Below are positions 1 through 6,617 of a stretch of DNA of 7,680 nt, one piece after another. Source of the stretch: DASRHK01 sp035650495 (GTDB lineage Bacteria > Pseudomonadota > Gammaproteobacteria > Nevskiales > Nevskiaceae). The stretch's first letter is position 1; every line of letters starts with the position of its first letter. The notes under the pieces are model-generated. The model did not search any database, was not told the DNA's origin, and was given only the letters and a program-made list of their open reading frames with translations. Location: the NCBI GenBank assembly GCA_035650495.1, contig DASRHK010000131.1, forward strand, positions 1-7,680. Reading direction: 5' to 3'. Position numbers and translations under genes: made by a program.

Positions 1-164
1 GATTCGACGTCTTCGCGAAGCTTCTTCTCCGCGGCGTCGGTGAGCTTCGAGCTGTTGGTCGCGAAGCTGACGCTTTGCTGCACCTGGTAGCCGGCGTCCT
101 GCGCGGATGCCGCGAAAGGCGTCGCGAAGAGGACGCCCGCCAAGAGCGCACTGAGCTTGTTCAC
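1..164 (-). CDS. Secreted protein, N-terminus only, probable OmpA/MotB-like domain (partial)
   Basis: Only the first 54 codons lie in the window; the gene runs off the left edge. The GTG at 164-162 is chosen because a strong Shine-Dalgarno match (GAAAGGGG) sits 5 nt upstream. Another in-frame GTG at 170-168 would abut that site and is less likely. The protein starts MNKLSALLAGVLF and has a clear Sec signal peptide of about 21 residues with an ASA-type cleavage site before QDAGY, so it should be exported to the periplasm or outer membrane. The mature start reads VSFATNSSKLTDAAEKKL, which resembles the opening strand and helix of OmpA C-terminal peptidoglycan-binding domains (the usual form is FDxxSxxLtxxAxxxL). 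This assignment rests on about 20 residues and is tentative. It lies 110 bp beyond rlpA on the same strand and has its own good ribosome site, so it may be a separate unit or the operon's tail. Confidence 0.6.
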   Translation of the reverse strand, partial: MNKLSALLAGVLFATPFAASAQDAGYQVQQSVSFATNSSKLTDAAEKKLREDVE

Positions 165-268
165 GAACACCCCTTTCGCACGACGTCGACCTGGACCCAC
201 TACGCACGCCCCCCTAAAGGCTGCTCGGGCTAGTTTACGTTCTCCGGCGCGAGGATGCGAGAACTTCC

Positions 269-283
269 CGAGACTCAGTCTCG
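269..283 (-). repeat. Perfect 6-bp hairpin with the rlpA stop codon as its loop
   Basis: CGAGAC (269-274) and GTCTCG (278-283) are exact inverted repeats separated by three bases, and those bases are the rlpA TGA stop codon on the coding strand. No U-rich tract follows on the minus strand, so it is not a standard intrinsic terminator. A second, weaker inverted repeat (GTTCTC 239-244 and GAGAAC 259-264) lies just downstream. The pair could slow ribosome release, protect the 3' end or help end transcription, but it could also be chance in GC-rich DNA. Confidence 0.35.
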
Positions 284-1129
284 CACGGCGGTCACGGTGT
301 ATTGCTGCGCCTGCAGAAGCGCCCGCGCCGACTCCATCGAATCGCGATCCTGGAAGGGCCCGACCAGGACCCGGTGCCAGGGGGCGGAGGCGTCGTCGGC
401 GGTGTGGATCTCGACCTGGTCGACGCCGTCCTCCTTGAGGTTCTCCCGCATCGACACGGCGTTGATCGGATCCTGGAAGGCGCCGACCTGCAGGTAGCGC
501 GCGTCGAGCGCGGTTTGCTGCAGCGCCGGCGTGATCGCCTCGAGCTCGACCGGCACCTCACCGTGGCCGAGCATGCCGAGCTTGACCGCGGCGGCGTAGG
601 AGAGGTCGATGATGCGATCGGAATGGAACGGGCCGCGGTCGTTGACGCGCACGATGCAGCTCTTGCCGTTCTCGAGGTTGGTCACGCGCACGTAGCTCGG
701 GATCGGCAGCGCGCGATGCGCGCCGGTGAGCGCGAACATGTTGTAGGGCTCGCCGGTCGCCGTCTTGCGACCGTGGAACTTGCGGCCGTACCACGAGGCG
801 CGACCGCGCTCGTGATAGCCCTGCGCGGAGTTCATCACCTTGTAGGTCTTGCCGTAGACCTCGTAGGTCGGCGCGTTGCCGCTCGCAGAGACCGGCTCGT
901 CGACCGGCACCGGATCCGGCAGCTCCGCGAGGTTCGGCGGAATCTCTTCGGGTCGCGGCGGCCCGTCGGTGTCGGACGGCGTCACCTTCGGCAGCGGGCC
1001 GAGCTTGGGCTCAGCCGGCAGGTAGTAGATGCGCGGCTGCTTCTGCGCGTGACGGATCGGTTGCGCGTCGCATGCAGAGAGAACGGCCGCCAGCGCGAGC
1101 AAGGCGGCGCAGCGAAGGAAGGTGCTCAT
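275..1129 (-). CDS. rlpA: RlpA: septal/side-wall lytic transglycosylase lipoprotein with SPOR domain
   Basis: 284 residues. RlpA proteins bind glycan strands stripped of stem peptides through a SPOR domain, and in Pseudomonas aeruginosa RlpA cleaves them as a lytic transglycosylase. The ATG at 1129 is chosen because it gives a lipoprotein signal with lipobox LSAC (Cys20); the open frame continues upstream without a stop but only inside mltB. After the signal comes a Pro-rich linker (about 30-85). Next is the double-psi beta-barrel domain (about 92-198), with GRASWYG (109-115), GEPYN (126-130), GAHRALPIPSYVRVTN (136-151) and RVNDRGPF (161-168), including Glu127, His138 and Asp164. The C-terminal SPOR domain spans about 211-284. 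The start overlaps the mltB stop as ATGA with no clear Shine-Dalgarno site, suggesting translational coupling. Two oddities: Asp at position +2 after the lipid-carrying Cys, and Asn130 where I recall many homologues having Asp. Confidence 0.96.
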   Translation of the reverse strand: MSTFLRCAALLALAAVLSACDAQPIRHAQKQPRIYYLPAEPKLGPLPKVTPSDTDGPPRPEEIPPNLAELPDPVPVDEPVSASGNAPTYEVYGKTYKVMNSAQGYHERGRASWYGRKFHGRKTATGEPYNMFALTGAHRALPIPSYVRVTNLENGKSCIVRVNDRGPFHSDRIIDLSYAAAVKLGMLGHGEVPVELEAITPALQQTALDARYLQVGAFQDPINAVSMRENLKEDGVDQVEIHTADDASAPWHRVLVGPFQDRDSMESARALLQAQQYTVTAVRD

Positions 1130-2127
1130 CGTGAGGCGACGCTGGCCCGATGCAGCGCTTCGGAGAGTTGCGCCACCGCCATCGCGTAGAACGTCCGCGG
1201 GTTGTACGACATCACCGCGAAAAAGTTGTGCAGCCCAAGCCAGTACTCCCGACGCCCATCCGCCGAGGGCAGCTCGATGAGCCCCACTGCCTCGTCCGGC
1301 GGCAACTCCACTTCGGCTGTTATACCAAGCTTCTCCAGCTCGGCAAAGGGATGGGATGGTTTTTTCGGATTGACCGGCACGCCCTGCGGCACGCCGGATT
1401 TCAGGCGCGCGCGCACGATCATCGGCGCGCCGCGCTGGTAGCCCGCGTCGCCGGCATAGCGCACGAGATAGTTGCCGATGCTGCCGATCGCGTCGGGCGC
1501 GGCCCACAGATCGCGGATGCCGTTGCCGTCGAAGTCGATCGCGAGGCGGCGGTAGTTGCTCGGCATGAACTGCGCGTAGCCCATCGCGCCGGCATACGAG
1601 CCGAGCACGGCCGGCGGCGAGAAGCCGAACTCGCGGCACAGCGCGAAGAACTCGGTGAGCTCGCTGAAGAAGAACGCCGAGCGCGTCGGATGCTCGAAGC
1701 CCTGTGTCGTCAGCGCGTCGAGCACGCGATGGTTGCCCGCGAAGGTGCCGAACTTGGTCTCGACGCCGAGGAACGCCGCGACGAGCTCCGGCGGCACGCC
1801 GTAGTCATACTCGGCGCGCGCGAGCGTTTCGGCATTGGCTTGCATGAAGTCCAAGCCGCGCTGGATGTTGGCGTCGTTGATGTGGATTGCGCGATACGAC
1901 GGCCAGTCGAGCGTCTTCTCCTTCGCCTTCTGCTCGAACTCCACCAGCTGCGGCACGCGCTGCGCGGCGACGAGCGACTGCTTCACGTCGGCGATCTCTT
2001 CGTCGCTGAAGTCGTAGTCGGCTTTCAGGTTCTGCAGCAAGAGCCACGCGCGGGGATGTCCGCTGTAGTCGGCGGAGGCAGTGAGGCTTAAGAGAGCGAG
2101 CGCGCAGCCGAAGGCGAGCGCGCGCAT
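1126..2127 (-). CDS. mltB: MltB: lytic murein transglycosylase B, GH103 family, apparently soluble
   Basis: 333 residues from the ATG at 2127-2125. A TTG directly before it (2130-2128) would add one residue; the ATG is preferred because it forms a TGATG junction with the rodA stop. MltB cuts the MurNAc-GlcNAc bond in periplasmic peptidoglycan and leaves 1,6-anhydro ends. Residues 1-19 form a signal peptide ending TASA before DYSG. The catalytic Glu is Glu123 in GVETKFG (121-127). Other family signatures are GSYAGAMGYAQFMPS (176-190), the DFDGNGIRDLW segment (198-208), and the C-terminal NFFAVMSYNP region (301-310). The only early Cys (Cys8) lies too near the N-terminus and lacks a Leu at -3, so this is probably a soluble periplasmic enzyme, unlike the lipid-anchored E. 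coli MltB. No ribosome site is visible upstream, so translation is likely coupled to rodA; the end overlaps rlpA by 4 bp. Confidence 0.96.
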   Translation of the reverse strand: MRALAFGCALALLSLTASADYSGHPRAWLLLQNLKADYDFSDEEIADVKQSLVAAQRVPQLVEFEQKAKEKTLDWPSYRAIHINDANIQRGLDFMQANAETLARAEYDYGVPPELVAAFLGVETKFGTFAGNHRVLDALTTQGFEHPTRSAFFFSELTEFFALCREFGFSPPAVLGSYAGAMGYAQFMPSNYRRLAIDFDGNGIRDLWAAPDAIGSIGNYLVRYAGDAGYQRGAPMIVRARLKSGVPQGVPVNPKKPSHPFAELEKLGITAEVELPPDEAVGLIELPSADGRREYWLGLHNFFAVMSYNPRTFYAMAVAQLSEALHRASVASR

Positions 2128-3242
2128 CAATTACTGATGAGCTTGCGATGCGTCTGGATCGACATGAGCAAGCCGAATCCAGTCAGCAGCGTCACCATCG
2201 ATGTGCCGCCATAGCTCACCAGCGGCAGCGGCACGCCCACGACGGGCAGCAAGCCGATCACCATGCCCATGTTGACGAACATGTAGAAGAAGAACGTCAG
2301 CGCGATCGAGCCGGCAAGCAAGCGCTGGAACGTGTCCTGTCCGCGCAGCGCGATGATCAAGCCGCGGCCGACGATCGCGAGATACAGCGAGAGCAGCAGC
2401 AGGATCCCGAGGAGTCCCAGCTCTTCCGAGTACACGGCGAAGATGAAGTCGGTGTGCGACTCGGGAAGGAAGTCGAGCTTCGCCTGCGTACCTTGCAGCC
2501 ACCCCTTGCCGAACAGGCCGCCGGAGCCGATCGCGATCTTCGACTGCGTGATGTGATAACCCGCGCCGAGCGGATCCTGCTCCGGATCGAGGAAGGTGAG
2601 CACGCGCTGGCGCTGATAGTCGTGCATCTTGTACCAGGCGAGCGGCGCGATCGCGGCGACCGCGACGATACCGCCGCCGATCCAGCGCCAGCCGAGGCCG
2701 CCGAAGAACAACGCGAACACGCCGGCGACGATGATCAGGAGCGCGGTGCCGAGATCGGGCTGGACGGCGACGAGCGCGGTCGGCATGACGATGAGCGTGA
2801 GCGCGATCGCCATCGTCGACGGCCGCGGCGGCAGCGCGCGTCGATGCAGGAACGCGGCGACGGCGAGCGGCATCGCGAGCTTCATGATCTCGGACGGCTG
2901 GAAGCGGAACACCTTGAAGTCGAGCCAGCGCGTCGCGCCTTTGGAATGCTCGCCGATCACCGGCACCAGCATCAGCAGGAACAGCGTGCCGAGATAGAGC
3001 CAGGGCGCGAGGCGTCGATAGAACTCGGGCGGGAATTGCGCGCACACCGCCATGACGAAGAGACCGAGGCCGAAGCGCTCGAGCTGGTTGATCGTCATCG
3101 GCAGCGAGTGACCCGACGCGCTGTAGACCACGAGGAGCCCGAGCGTCGTCGTCGCGATGAGCAGCAGCGTCAGCCAGAGATCGATGTGGAAGCGGGCGAG
3201 GAACTCTGCCCAGCCAGCTTCTTGGGACGTCGGATAATTCAC
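2127..3242 (-). CDS. rodA: RodA (MrdB): SEDS peptidoglycan glycosyltransferase
   Basis: 371 residues, multi-pass inner-membrane protein with about ten hydrophobic segments, the usual E. coli RodA size. SEDS proteins polymerise lipid II into glycan chains; RodA does so in complex with PBP2, encoded just upstream. Family motifs are all present: FQPSEIMKL (114-122), QPDLGTALL (161-169), the long periplasmic loop with DFLPESHTDFIFA (257-269), whose Asp265 matches the essential Asp of SEDS enzymes, EELGLLG (273-279), and PLPLVSYGGTS (338-348). The start is GTG (3242-3240), 3 bp after the mrdA stop. The best upstream purine tract, GAGGAA, is 12 nt away, so initiation probably depends on coupling. 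No better in-frame start is evident, since the next residues lead directly into the first membrane segment. The TGA stop shares one base with the mltB ATG. Confidence 0.97.
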   Translation of the reverse strand: MNYPTSQEAGWAEFLARFHIDLWLTLLLIATTTLGLLVVYSASGHSLPMTINQLERFGLGLFVMAVCAQFPPEFYRRLAPWLYLGTLFLLMLVPVIGEHSKGATRWLDFKVFRFQPSEIMKLAMPLAVAAFLHRRALPPRPSTMAIALTLIVMPTALVAVQPDLGTALLIIVAGVFALFFGGLGWRWIGGGIVAVAAIAPLAWYKMHDYQRQRVLTFLDPEQDPLGAGYHITQSKIAIGSGGLFGKGWLQGTQAKLDFLPESHTDFIFAVYSEELGLLGILLLLSLYLAIVGRGLIIALRGQDTFQRLLAGSIALTFFFYMFVNMGMVIGLLPVVGVPLPLVSYGGTSMVTLLTGFGLLMSIQTHRKLISN

Positions 3243-3245
3243 GAT

Positions 3246-5129
3246 CTACTCGGCTTCCTCGGGCTTCACTTCGCCCGGCATCACGCCGAGAAGATACGCA
3301 TCCATGACCGCGCGCGCCACCGGCGCCGCGATCGTCGCGCCATGACCCGCATGCTCCGCGAGCACGGCGACCGCGATCTGCGGATGATCGGCGGGCGCGA
3401 AAGCCATGAACCACGCGTGATCGCGCAGCTCCCACGGCGTCGATTCGAGCGTCGGCGCCTTCTCTTGATCCTGCGACAGCACCGCGACCTGCGCGGTGCC
3501 GGTCTTGCCCGCGATCGCGTAGGTGAGGTTCTTCGAGATCGCGTGCGCAGTGCCGTAAGGCGCCGAGATCACGTGCTGCATCGCCTCGATGTCCTTCTCC
3601 CACAACCCGGGATTGCGCAGCTTGATGGGCGGCAGCAACTCGGGCTTCAGCGCGGTGATCTTGTTGGTGACCGGGTCCTCGATGGCATGCACGAGATGCG
3701 GCTGCGCGCCGTGCCCGCGCGCGGCCATTCGCGCAGTGGCTTGCGCGAGCTGCAGCGGCGTGAGCACGAGGTAGCCCTGACCGATGCCGACCGACAGCGT
3801 CTCGCCCGGATACCAGACTTCCTTGCGCGCACGCTCCTTCCATTCCTTGGTCGGGAGCAGGCCGCCTTTCTCGTTCGGGATGTCGATGCCGGTCGGCTTG
3901 CCGAGCCCGAACTGGGCGAGGAACTCGCCGATGTGATCGATGCCGAGATCCTGCGCCGCGCGATAGAAGTAGACGTCGCACGACTGCGCGACCGCGTGGT
4001 CCATGTCGACCGTGCCGTGACCGTGCCGCTTCCAGCAGCGGTATTTGTGCGAGTTGCCCGGCAGCATGATGAAGCCGGGGCAGTAGACCGTGTCGGCCGG
4101 CGAGCGGACGTTGTACTCGAGCGCCGCCAGCGCCATGAACGGCTTGATCGTCGAGCCCGGCGGATACACGCCCTGCAGCGCGCGGTTGTAGAGCGGCTTG
4201 TGCTTGTCCTCCATCAGCGCCTTGTAGGTCTTGGTGTCGACGCCCTCGACGAACGAGCGCGGATCGAACCCGGGCTTGGAGACGAGCGCGAGGATCTCGC
4301 CGGTGTCGGGCTCGATCGCGATGACGGAGCCGTCGTTGTCGCCGAGCGCACGCTCGGCGGCGACCTGCAATTTCGCGTCGAGCGTCAGATACAGGTTCTT
4401 GCCCGGCGTGCCGCGGCGGTATTCGAGCTCGCGCAGCGGCCGGCCCGCGGCGTTGGCCTCGACGAGCTTCGATCCCGCGACGCCGTGCATATCGGCCTCG
4501 TGGCTCTTCTCCACGCCGGTCTTGCCGATGTAGTTCGTGCCGCGATAGTTCTCTTCACCGACGGCTTCGAGCTCCTCGTCGGTGATGCCGCCGATATAGC
4601 CGATTGCATGCGCCGCGGTCGCACCGAGCGGATAGTCGCGCGACAGGCCAGCGGTGACTTCGACGCCCTTGAAGTCGAATCGATTGAGCTCGTAGCGCGC
4701 GACTTCCTCCTGCGAAAGGCTCGTGCGCAGCGGCACGCCGCGATAGCGCGGCGTCTTGCGCATGCGGTCCTTGAAGCGGCTGATGTCGGAGTCGGTGAGC
4801 GTCACGTATTGCCCGAGGCGCTTCAACGTGTCGTTCATGTCCACGACCTGCTCGGGCGTGATCTCGAGGATGAACGATGGCGCGTTGGCCGCGAGCAGGA
4901 CGCCGTTGCGATCGAAGATGAGCCCGCGCACCGGCGGAACCAGGTTCACGCGCGTGCGGTTCTCCTCGGCGCGCGTCGTGTAGTAGTCGTGCTGCACGAG
5001 CTGGAGGTTGACCAATCGAAGCACGAGCACGAGCGACAGGATCACGCAGACCACGCCGGCGAAGACTGCACGCGCGAGGAACGACTGCCGCTCCTTGTGC
5101 AGATCCTTGATGGCGTCGTAACTACTCAT
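3246..5129 (-). CDS. mrdA: PBP2 (MrdA): elongasome DD-transpeptidase
   Basis: 627 residues, close to E. coli PBP2 (about 633). This class B penicillin-binding protein crosslinks side-wall peptidoglycan and activates RodA. A single membrane anchor (about 20-42) is followed by the pedestal domain with RGLIFDRNGVLLAAN (68-82) and GKTGVEKSHE (202-211), then the transpeptidase domain. Active-site motifs are Ser326-x-x-Lys329 in PGSTIKP, Ser383-Cys-Asp385, and Lys542-Thr-Gly544 in GKTGTAQV. Cys350, Cys365, His371 and Cys384 fall where the zinc site reported for some PBP2 proteins lies, with Cys apparently replacing two Asp ligands. The end is rich in Glu (PEEAE). The ATG at 5129 lies 6 bp after mreD with only a weak ribosome site, and rodA begins 3 bp beyond the stop, the conserved PBP2-RodA pair. 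PBP2 is preferred over PBP3/FtsI because of the adjacent rodA and the MreBCD context. Confidence 0.97.
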   Translation of the reverse strand: MSSYDAIKDLHKERQSFLARAVFAGVVCVILSLVLVLRLVNLQLVQHDYYTTRAEENRTRVNLVPPVRGLIFDRNGVLLAANAPSFILEITPEQVVDMNDTLKRLGQYVTLTDSDISRFKDRMRKTPRYRGVPLRTSLSQEEVARYELNRFDFKGVEVTAGLSRDYPLGATAAHAIGYIGGITDEELEAVGEENYRGTNYIGKTGVEKSHEADMHGVAGSKLVEANAAGRPLRELEYRRGTPGKNLYLTLDAKLQVAAERALGDNDGSVIAIEPDTGEILALVSKPGFDPRSFVEGVDTKTYKALMEDKHKPLYNRALQGVYPPGSTIKPFMALAALEYNVRSPADTVYCPGFIMLPGNSHKYRCWKRHGHGTVDMDHAVAQSCDVYFYRAAQDLGIDHIGEFLAQFGLGKPTGIDIPNEKGGLLPTKEWKERARKEVWYPGETLSVGIGQGYLVLTPLQLAQATARMAARGHGAQPHLVHAIEDPVTNKITALKPELLPPIKLRNPGLWEKDIEAMQHVISAPYGTAHAISKNLTYAIAGKTGTAQVAVLSQDQEKAPTLESTPWELRDHAWFMAFAPADHPQIAVAVLAEHAGHGATIAAPVARAVMDAYLLGVMPGEVKPEEAE

Positions 5130-5135
5130 GCACCG

Positions 5136-5609
5136 CTAATCCCGGCTGGGCTTGCCCAGCATTGAAAGCACGGGGAACAGGAACGGCCAGAGGATCACGC
5201 TCGATGCGATCGGCAGCCAGCGCGTCCAGAGATCGGCTTGCTGGCCGCGCACGCCGTCGATGTAGAACAGCACGACGGTGTAGAGGCCGAGCGGCAGCGC
5301 GAGCACGAGCGCGGTCTGCCAGAACGACACCATCAGCATGATCCGCCGCATGCGGTAGACCATGTAGATGCCGATCAGCAGCGCGAGCGCGTGCTCGCCC
5401 AGCGGTGCGTTGAGCAGCACGTCGAGCACCAGGCCGACCAGCCAGGCGAGCAGGATGCTCGGGCCCGCGGGCGAGATGTAGGTCCAGTAGGCGAACACCA
5501 TCGGCACCAGGAGCGGCCGCGCCGGAGCGATGGCGTCGGGCAGATGGACGAGCTGCAGCGCGATCGCCGCGAGCAGCAGGATCGGCAGCGCCAGCACGCG
5601 TCGCCTCAT
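5136..5609 (-). CDS. mreD: MreD: rod-shape-determining membrane protein
   Basis: 157 residues, a small inner-membrane protein of the usual MreD size, with roughly five hydrophobic segments (about 5-22, 32-48, 51-67, 73-85 and 95-117) and a sixth near 131-151; exact limits are uncertain. MreD has no enzymatic role; it joins MreC and MreB in positioning the RodA-PBP2 synthase. The best signature is GLVLDVLLNAPLGEHAL (59-75), matching the GxxxDxxxxxxLGxHAL pattern typical of the family. The ATG at 5609 overlaps the mreC stop as ATGA and is preceded by AAGGTG (5623-5618), 8 nt away, one of the few good ribosome sites in this operon. Sequence conservation in MreD is low, so the assignment relies jointly on this motif, topology and position between mreC and mrdA. 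Confidence 0.94.
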   Translation of the reverse strand: MRRRVLALPILLLAAIALQLVHLPDAIAPARPLLVPMVFAYWTYISPAGPSILLAWLVGLVLDVLLNAPLGEHALALLIGIYMVYRMRRIMLMVSFWQTALVLALPLGLYTVVLFYIDGVRGQQADLWTRWLPIASSVILWPFLFPVLSMLGKPSRD

Positions 5610-6505
5610 GGCTTGCGCACCTTGGTGACTGCGTGCGCGGGCTCGGTTTCCACGCCGGTGCCTTCGGGATGCTCGCCCCAGATCAGCAGCGCCTGCCGGC
5701 CTTGGTTGAGCTTCGCCGTCGGATAGGCGAGCGCTTCGACGAAATGCTCGCCGGGGCTGTTGCGGATTTCGTAGATCTCGCCGACCGGATAGCCCGCCGG
5801 AAACCGTCCACCGAGACCTGACGAGACGATGAGATCGCCGACCTTCACGTCGGCGTTGCTCGAAAGGAACGGCAACGACAGCGACTGCGCGTCGCCGCGA
5901 CCGAGCGCGATCGTCTGCAGGCCGGTGCGATTCACCTCGACCGGGATGCCGTGGTTGGCGTCGGTGATCAGCAGCGCGACGGACATCGTCGGATTCACTT
6001 CGACGATCTGTCCGAGCACGCCGTGCGCGTCGACCAGAGCCTGGCCGCGATAGACGCCGTCCTCGGCGCCCTTGCTGATCACGAGCTGCTGCTTGTACGG
6101 ATCCTGGGCGATCGAGAGGATCTCGACGATCTTCACCTGCTGGCCGAGCGTGGTCGCCGCCTGCAGGAGCTCGCGCATGCGCGCAGTCTCGGCCTCGAGC
6201 GCCTGCATGCGCGACAGGTTCGCGCCCATCTCGAGGTTCTTGAGGCGGAGCTCGCGGTTCTCCTCCAGCAGCGTCTCGCGCGTGTGGAAATGCTCGAAGA
6301 GATCGGAGACGTCCTGCGGGAACGCGACGATGCGCTCGAGCGGATACAGCACCATCGAGGCGACGTCGCGGACCTTCGCGAGCGACGGGCTCTTGCCGTC
6401 GCTGTAGATCATGGCGCCGGAGATCAGGCTGAAGAAGATGACCTTCAGGCCGAGCGTGGAGACCTTGGGGATCGGGGAGCGTCGTCCGCCGCTTAAGTAG
6501 TCCAT
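5606..6505 (-). CDS. mreC: MreC: periplasmic scaffold of the elongasome
   Basis: 299 residues. MreC is a bitopic inner-membrane protein whose periplasmic part binds and activates PBP2. After a short basic cytoplasmic stretch (GRRSPIPK, 7-14) there is one membrane segment (about 17-35). A coiled coil follows at about 66-116, rich in Glu, Leu and Arg (for example LLEENRELRLKNLE, 79-92), which mediates dimerisation. The rest, about 120-275, is the paired beta-domain core with family signatures DPYKQQLVISKGAEDG (135-150), GVLGQIVEVNP (162-172), VKVGDLIVSSGLGG (220-233) and FPAGYPVGEI (235-244). The tail (about 278-299) is short and probably disordered. The ATG at 6505 follows a 112-bp structured spacer after mreB and has no evident Shine-Dalgarno match. 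The stop overlaps the mreD start by 4 bp. Length and layout are normal for Proteobacteria. Confidence 0.96.
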   Translation of the reverse strand: MDYLSGGRRSPIPKVSTLGLKVIFFSLISGAMIYSDGKSPSLAKVRDVASMVLYPLERIVAFPQDVSDLFEHFHTRETLLEENRELRLKNLEMGANLSRMQALEAETARMRELLQAATTLGQQVKIVEILSIAQDPYKQQLVISKGAEDGVYRGQALVDAHGVLGQIVEVNPTMSVALLITDANHGIPVEVNRTGLQTIALGRGDAQSLSLPFLSSNADVKVGDLIVSSGLGGRFPAGYPVGEIYEIRNSPGEHFVEALAYPTAKLNQGRQALLIWGEHPEGTGVETEPAHAVTKVRKP

Positions 6506-6536
6506 GTCAGCGGCGCGCTTGCCGGGAGGGAATCAC

Positions 6537-6578
6537 GGGCGGCGGCGCCGCCCCGGGCCCGCGACCTGCGCGCGGGCC
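6537..6578 (-). promoter_or_regulatory. Structured GC-rich mreB-mreC spacer with two possible hairpins
   Basis: Two adjacent perfect inverted repeats are visible: GGCCCGCG (6556-6563) with CGCGGGCC (6571-6578), 8 bp around a 7-base loop, and GGGCGGC (6537-6543) with GCCGCCC (6547-6553), 7 bp around a 3-base loop. On the coding strand no U tract follows either stem, so it is not a standard intrinsic terminator and read-through into mreC is expected. Such structures could lower downstream expression or stabilise the 3' end of an mreB message, which would fit MreB being needed in larger amounts than MreC and MreD. The function is inferred, not shown. Confidence 0.45.
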
Positions 6579-6583
6579 GCACC

Positions 6584-6599
6584 GCGATGCTGCGATGCT
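6584..6599. repeat. Tandem 8-bp direct repeat in the mreB-mreC spacer
   Basis: Two back-to-back exact copies of GCGATGCT (6584-6591 and 6592-6599) lie between the mreB stop and the first hairpin. Such short repeats often vary in copy number by slippage; no function is evident. Confidence 0.6.
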
Positions 6600-6617
6600 G
6601 CCGTCCTCGAAAACCGC

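Noticed and set aside
232..260. Possible promoter for the partial left-edge gene (TAAACT at 237-232 as -10)
   Set aside because: The hexamer at the right distance for -35 (TCGCAT) matches the consensus poorly, so I cannot support a promoter call.
302..1189. 295-codon open frame on the plus strand opposite rlpA
   Set aside because: Antisense shadow; Arg/Val/Leu-rich product with no recognisable motif.
1359..1364. Run of six A on the coding strand in mltB as a possible programmed frameshift site
   Set aside because: The zero frame reads two Lys codons then Pro, which does not fit the slippery pattern, and the downstream frame continues as normal MltB sequence.
1130..1639. Upstream extension of the rlpA frame that would give a 454-residue protein
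   Set aside because: The extra stretch overlaps mltB in another frame and would bury the lipoprotein signal beginning at 1129.
2131..3981. 616-codon minus-strand open frame overlapping rodA and the end of mrdA in another frame
   Set aside because: Extremely Arg/Ala-rich out-of-frame translation of two genes whose own frames carry all family motifs.
2148..5165. 1005-codon open frame on the plus strand opposite rodA and mrdA
   Set aside because: It lies wholly antisense to two well-supported genes, and its product is an Arg/Glu/Asp/His-rich sequence with no recognisable domain. Long antisense open frames are expected opposite high-GC genes with strong third-position G/C bias.
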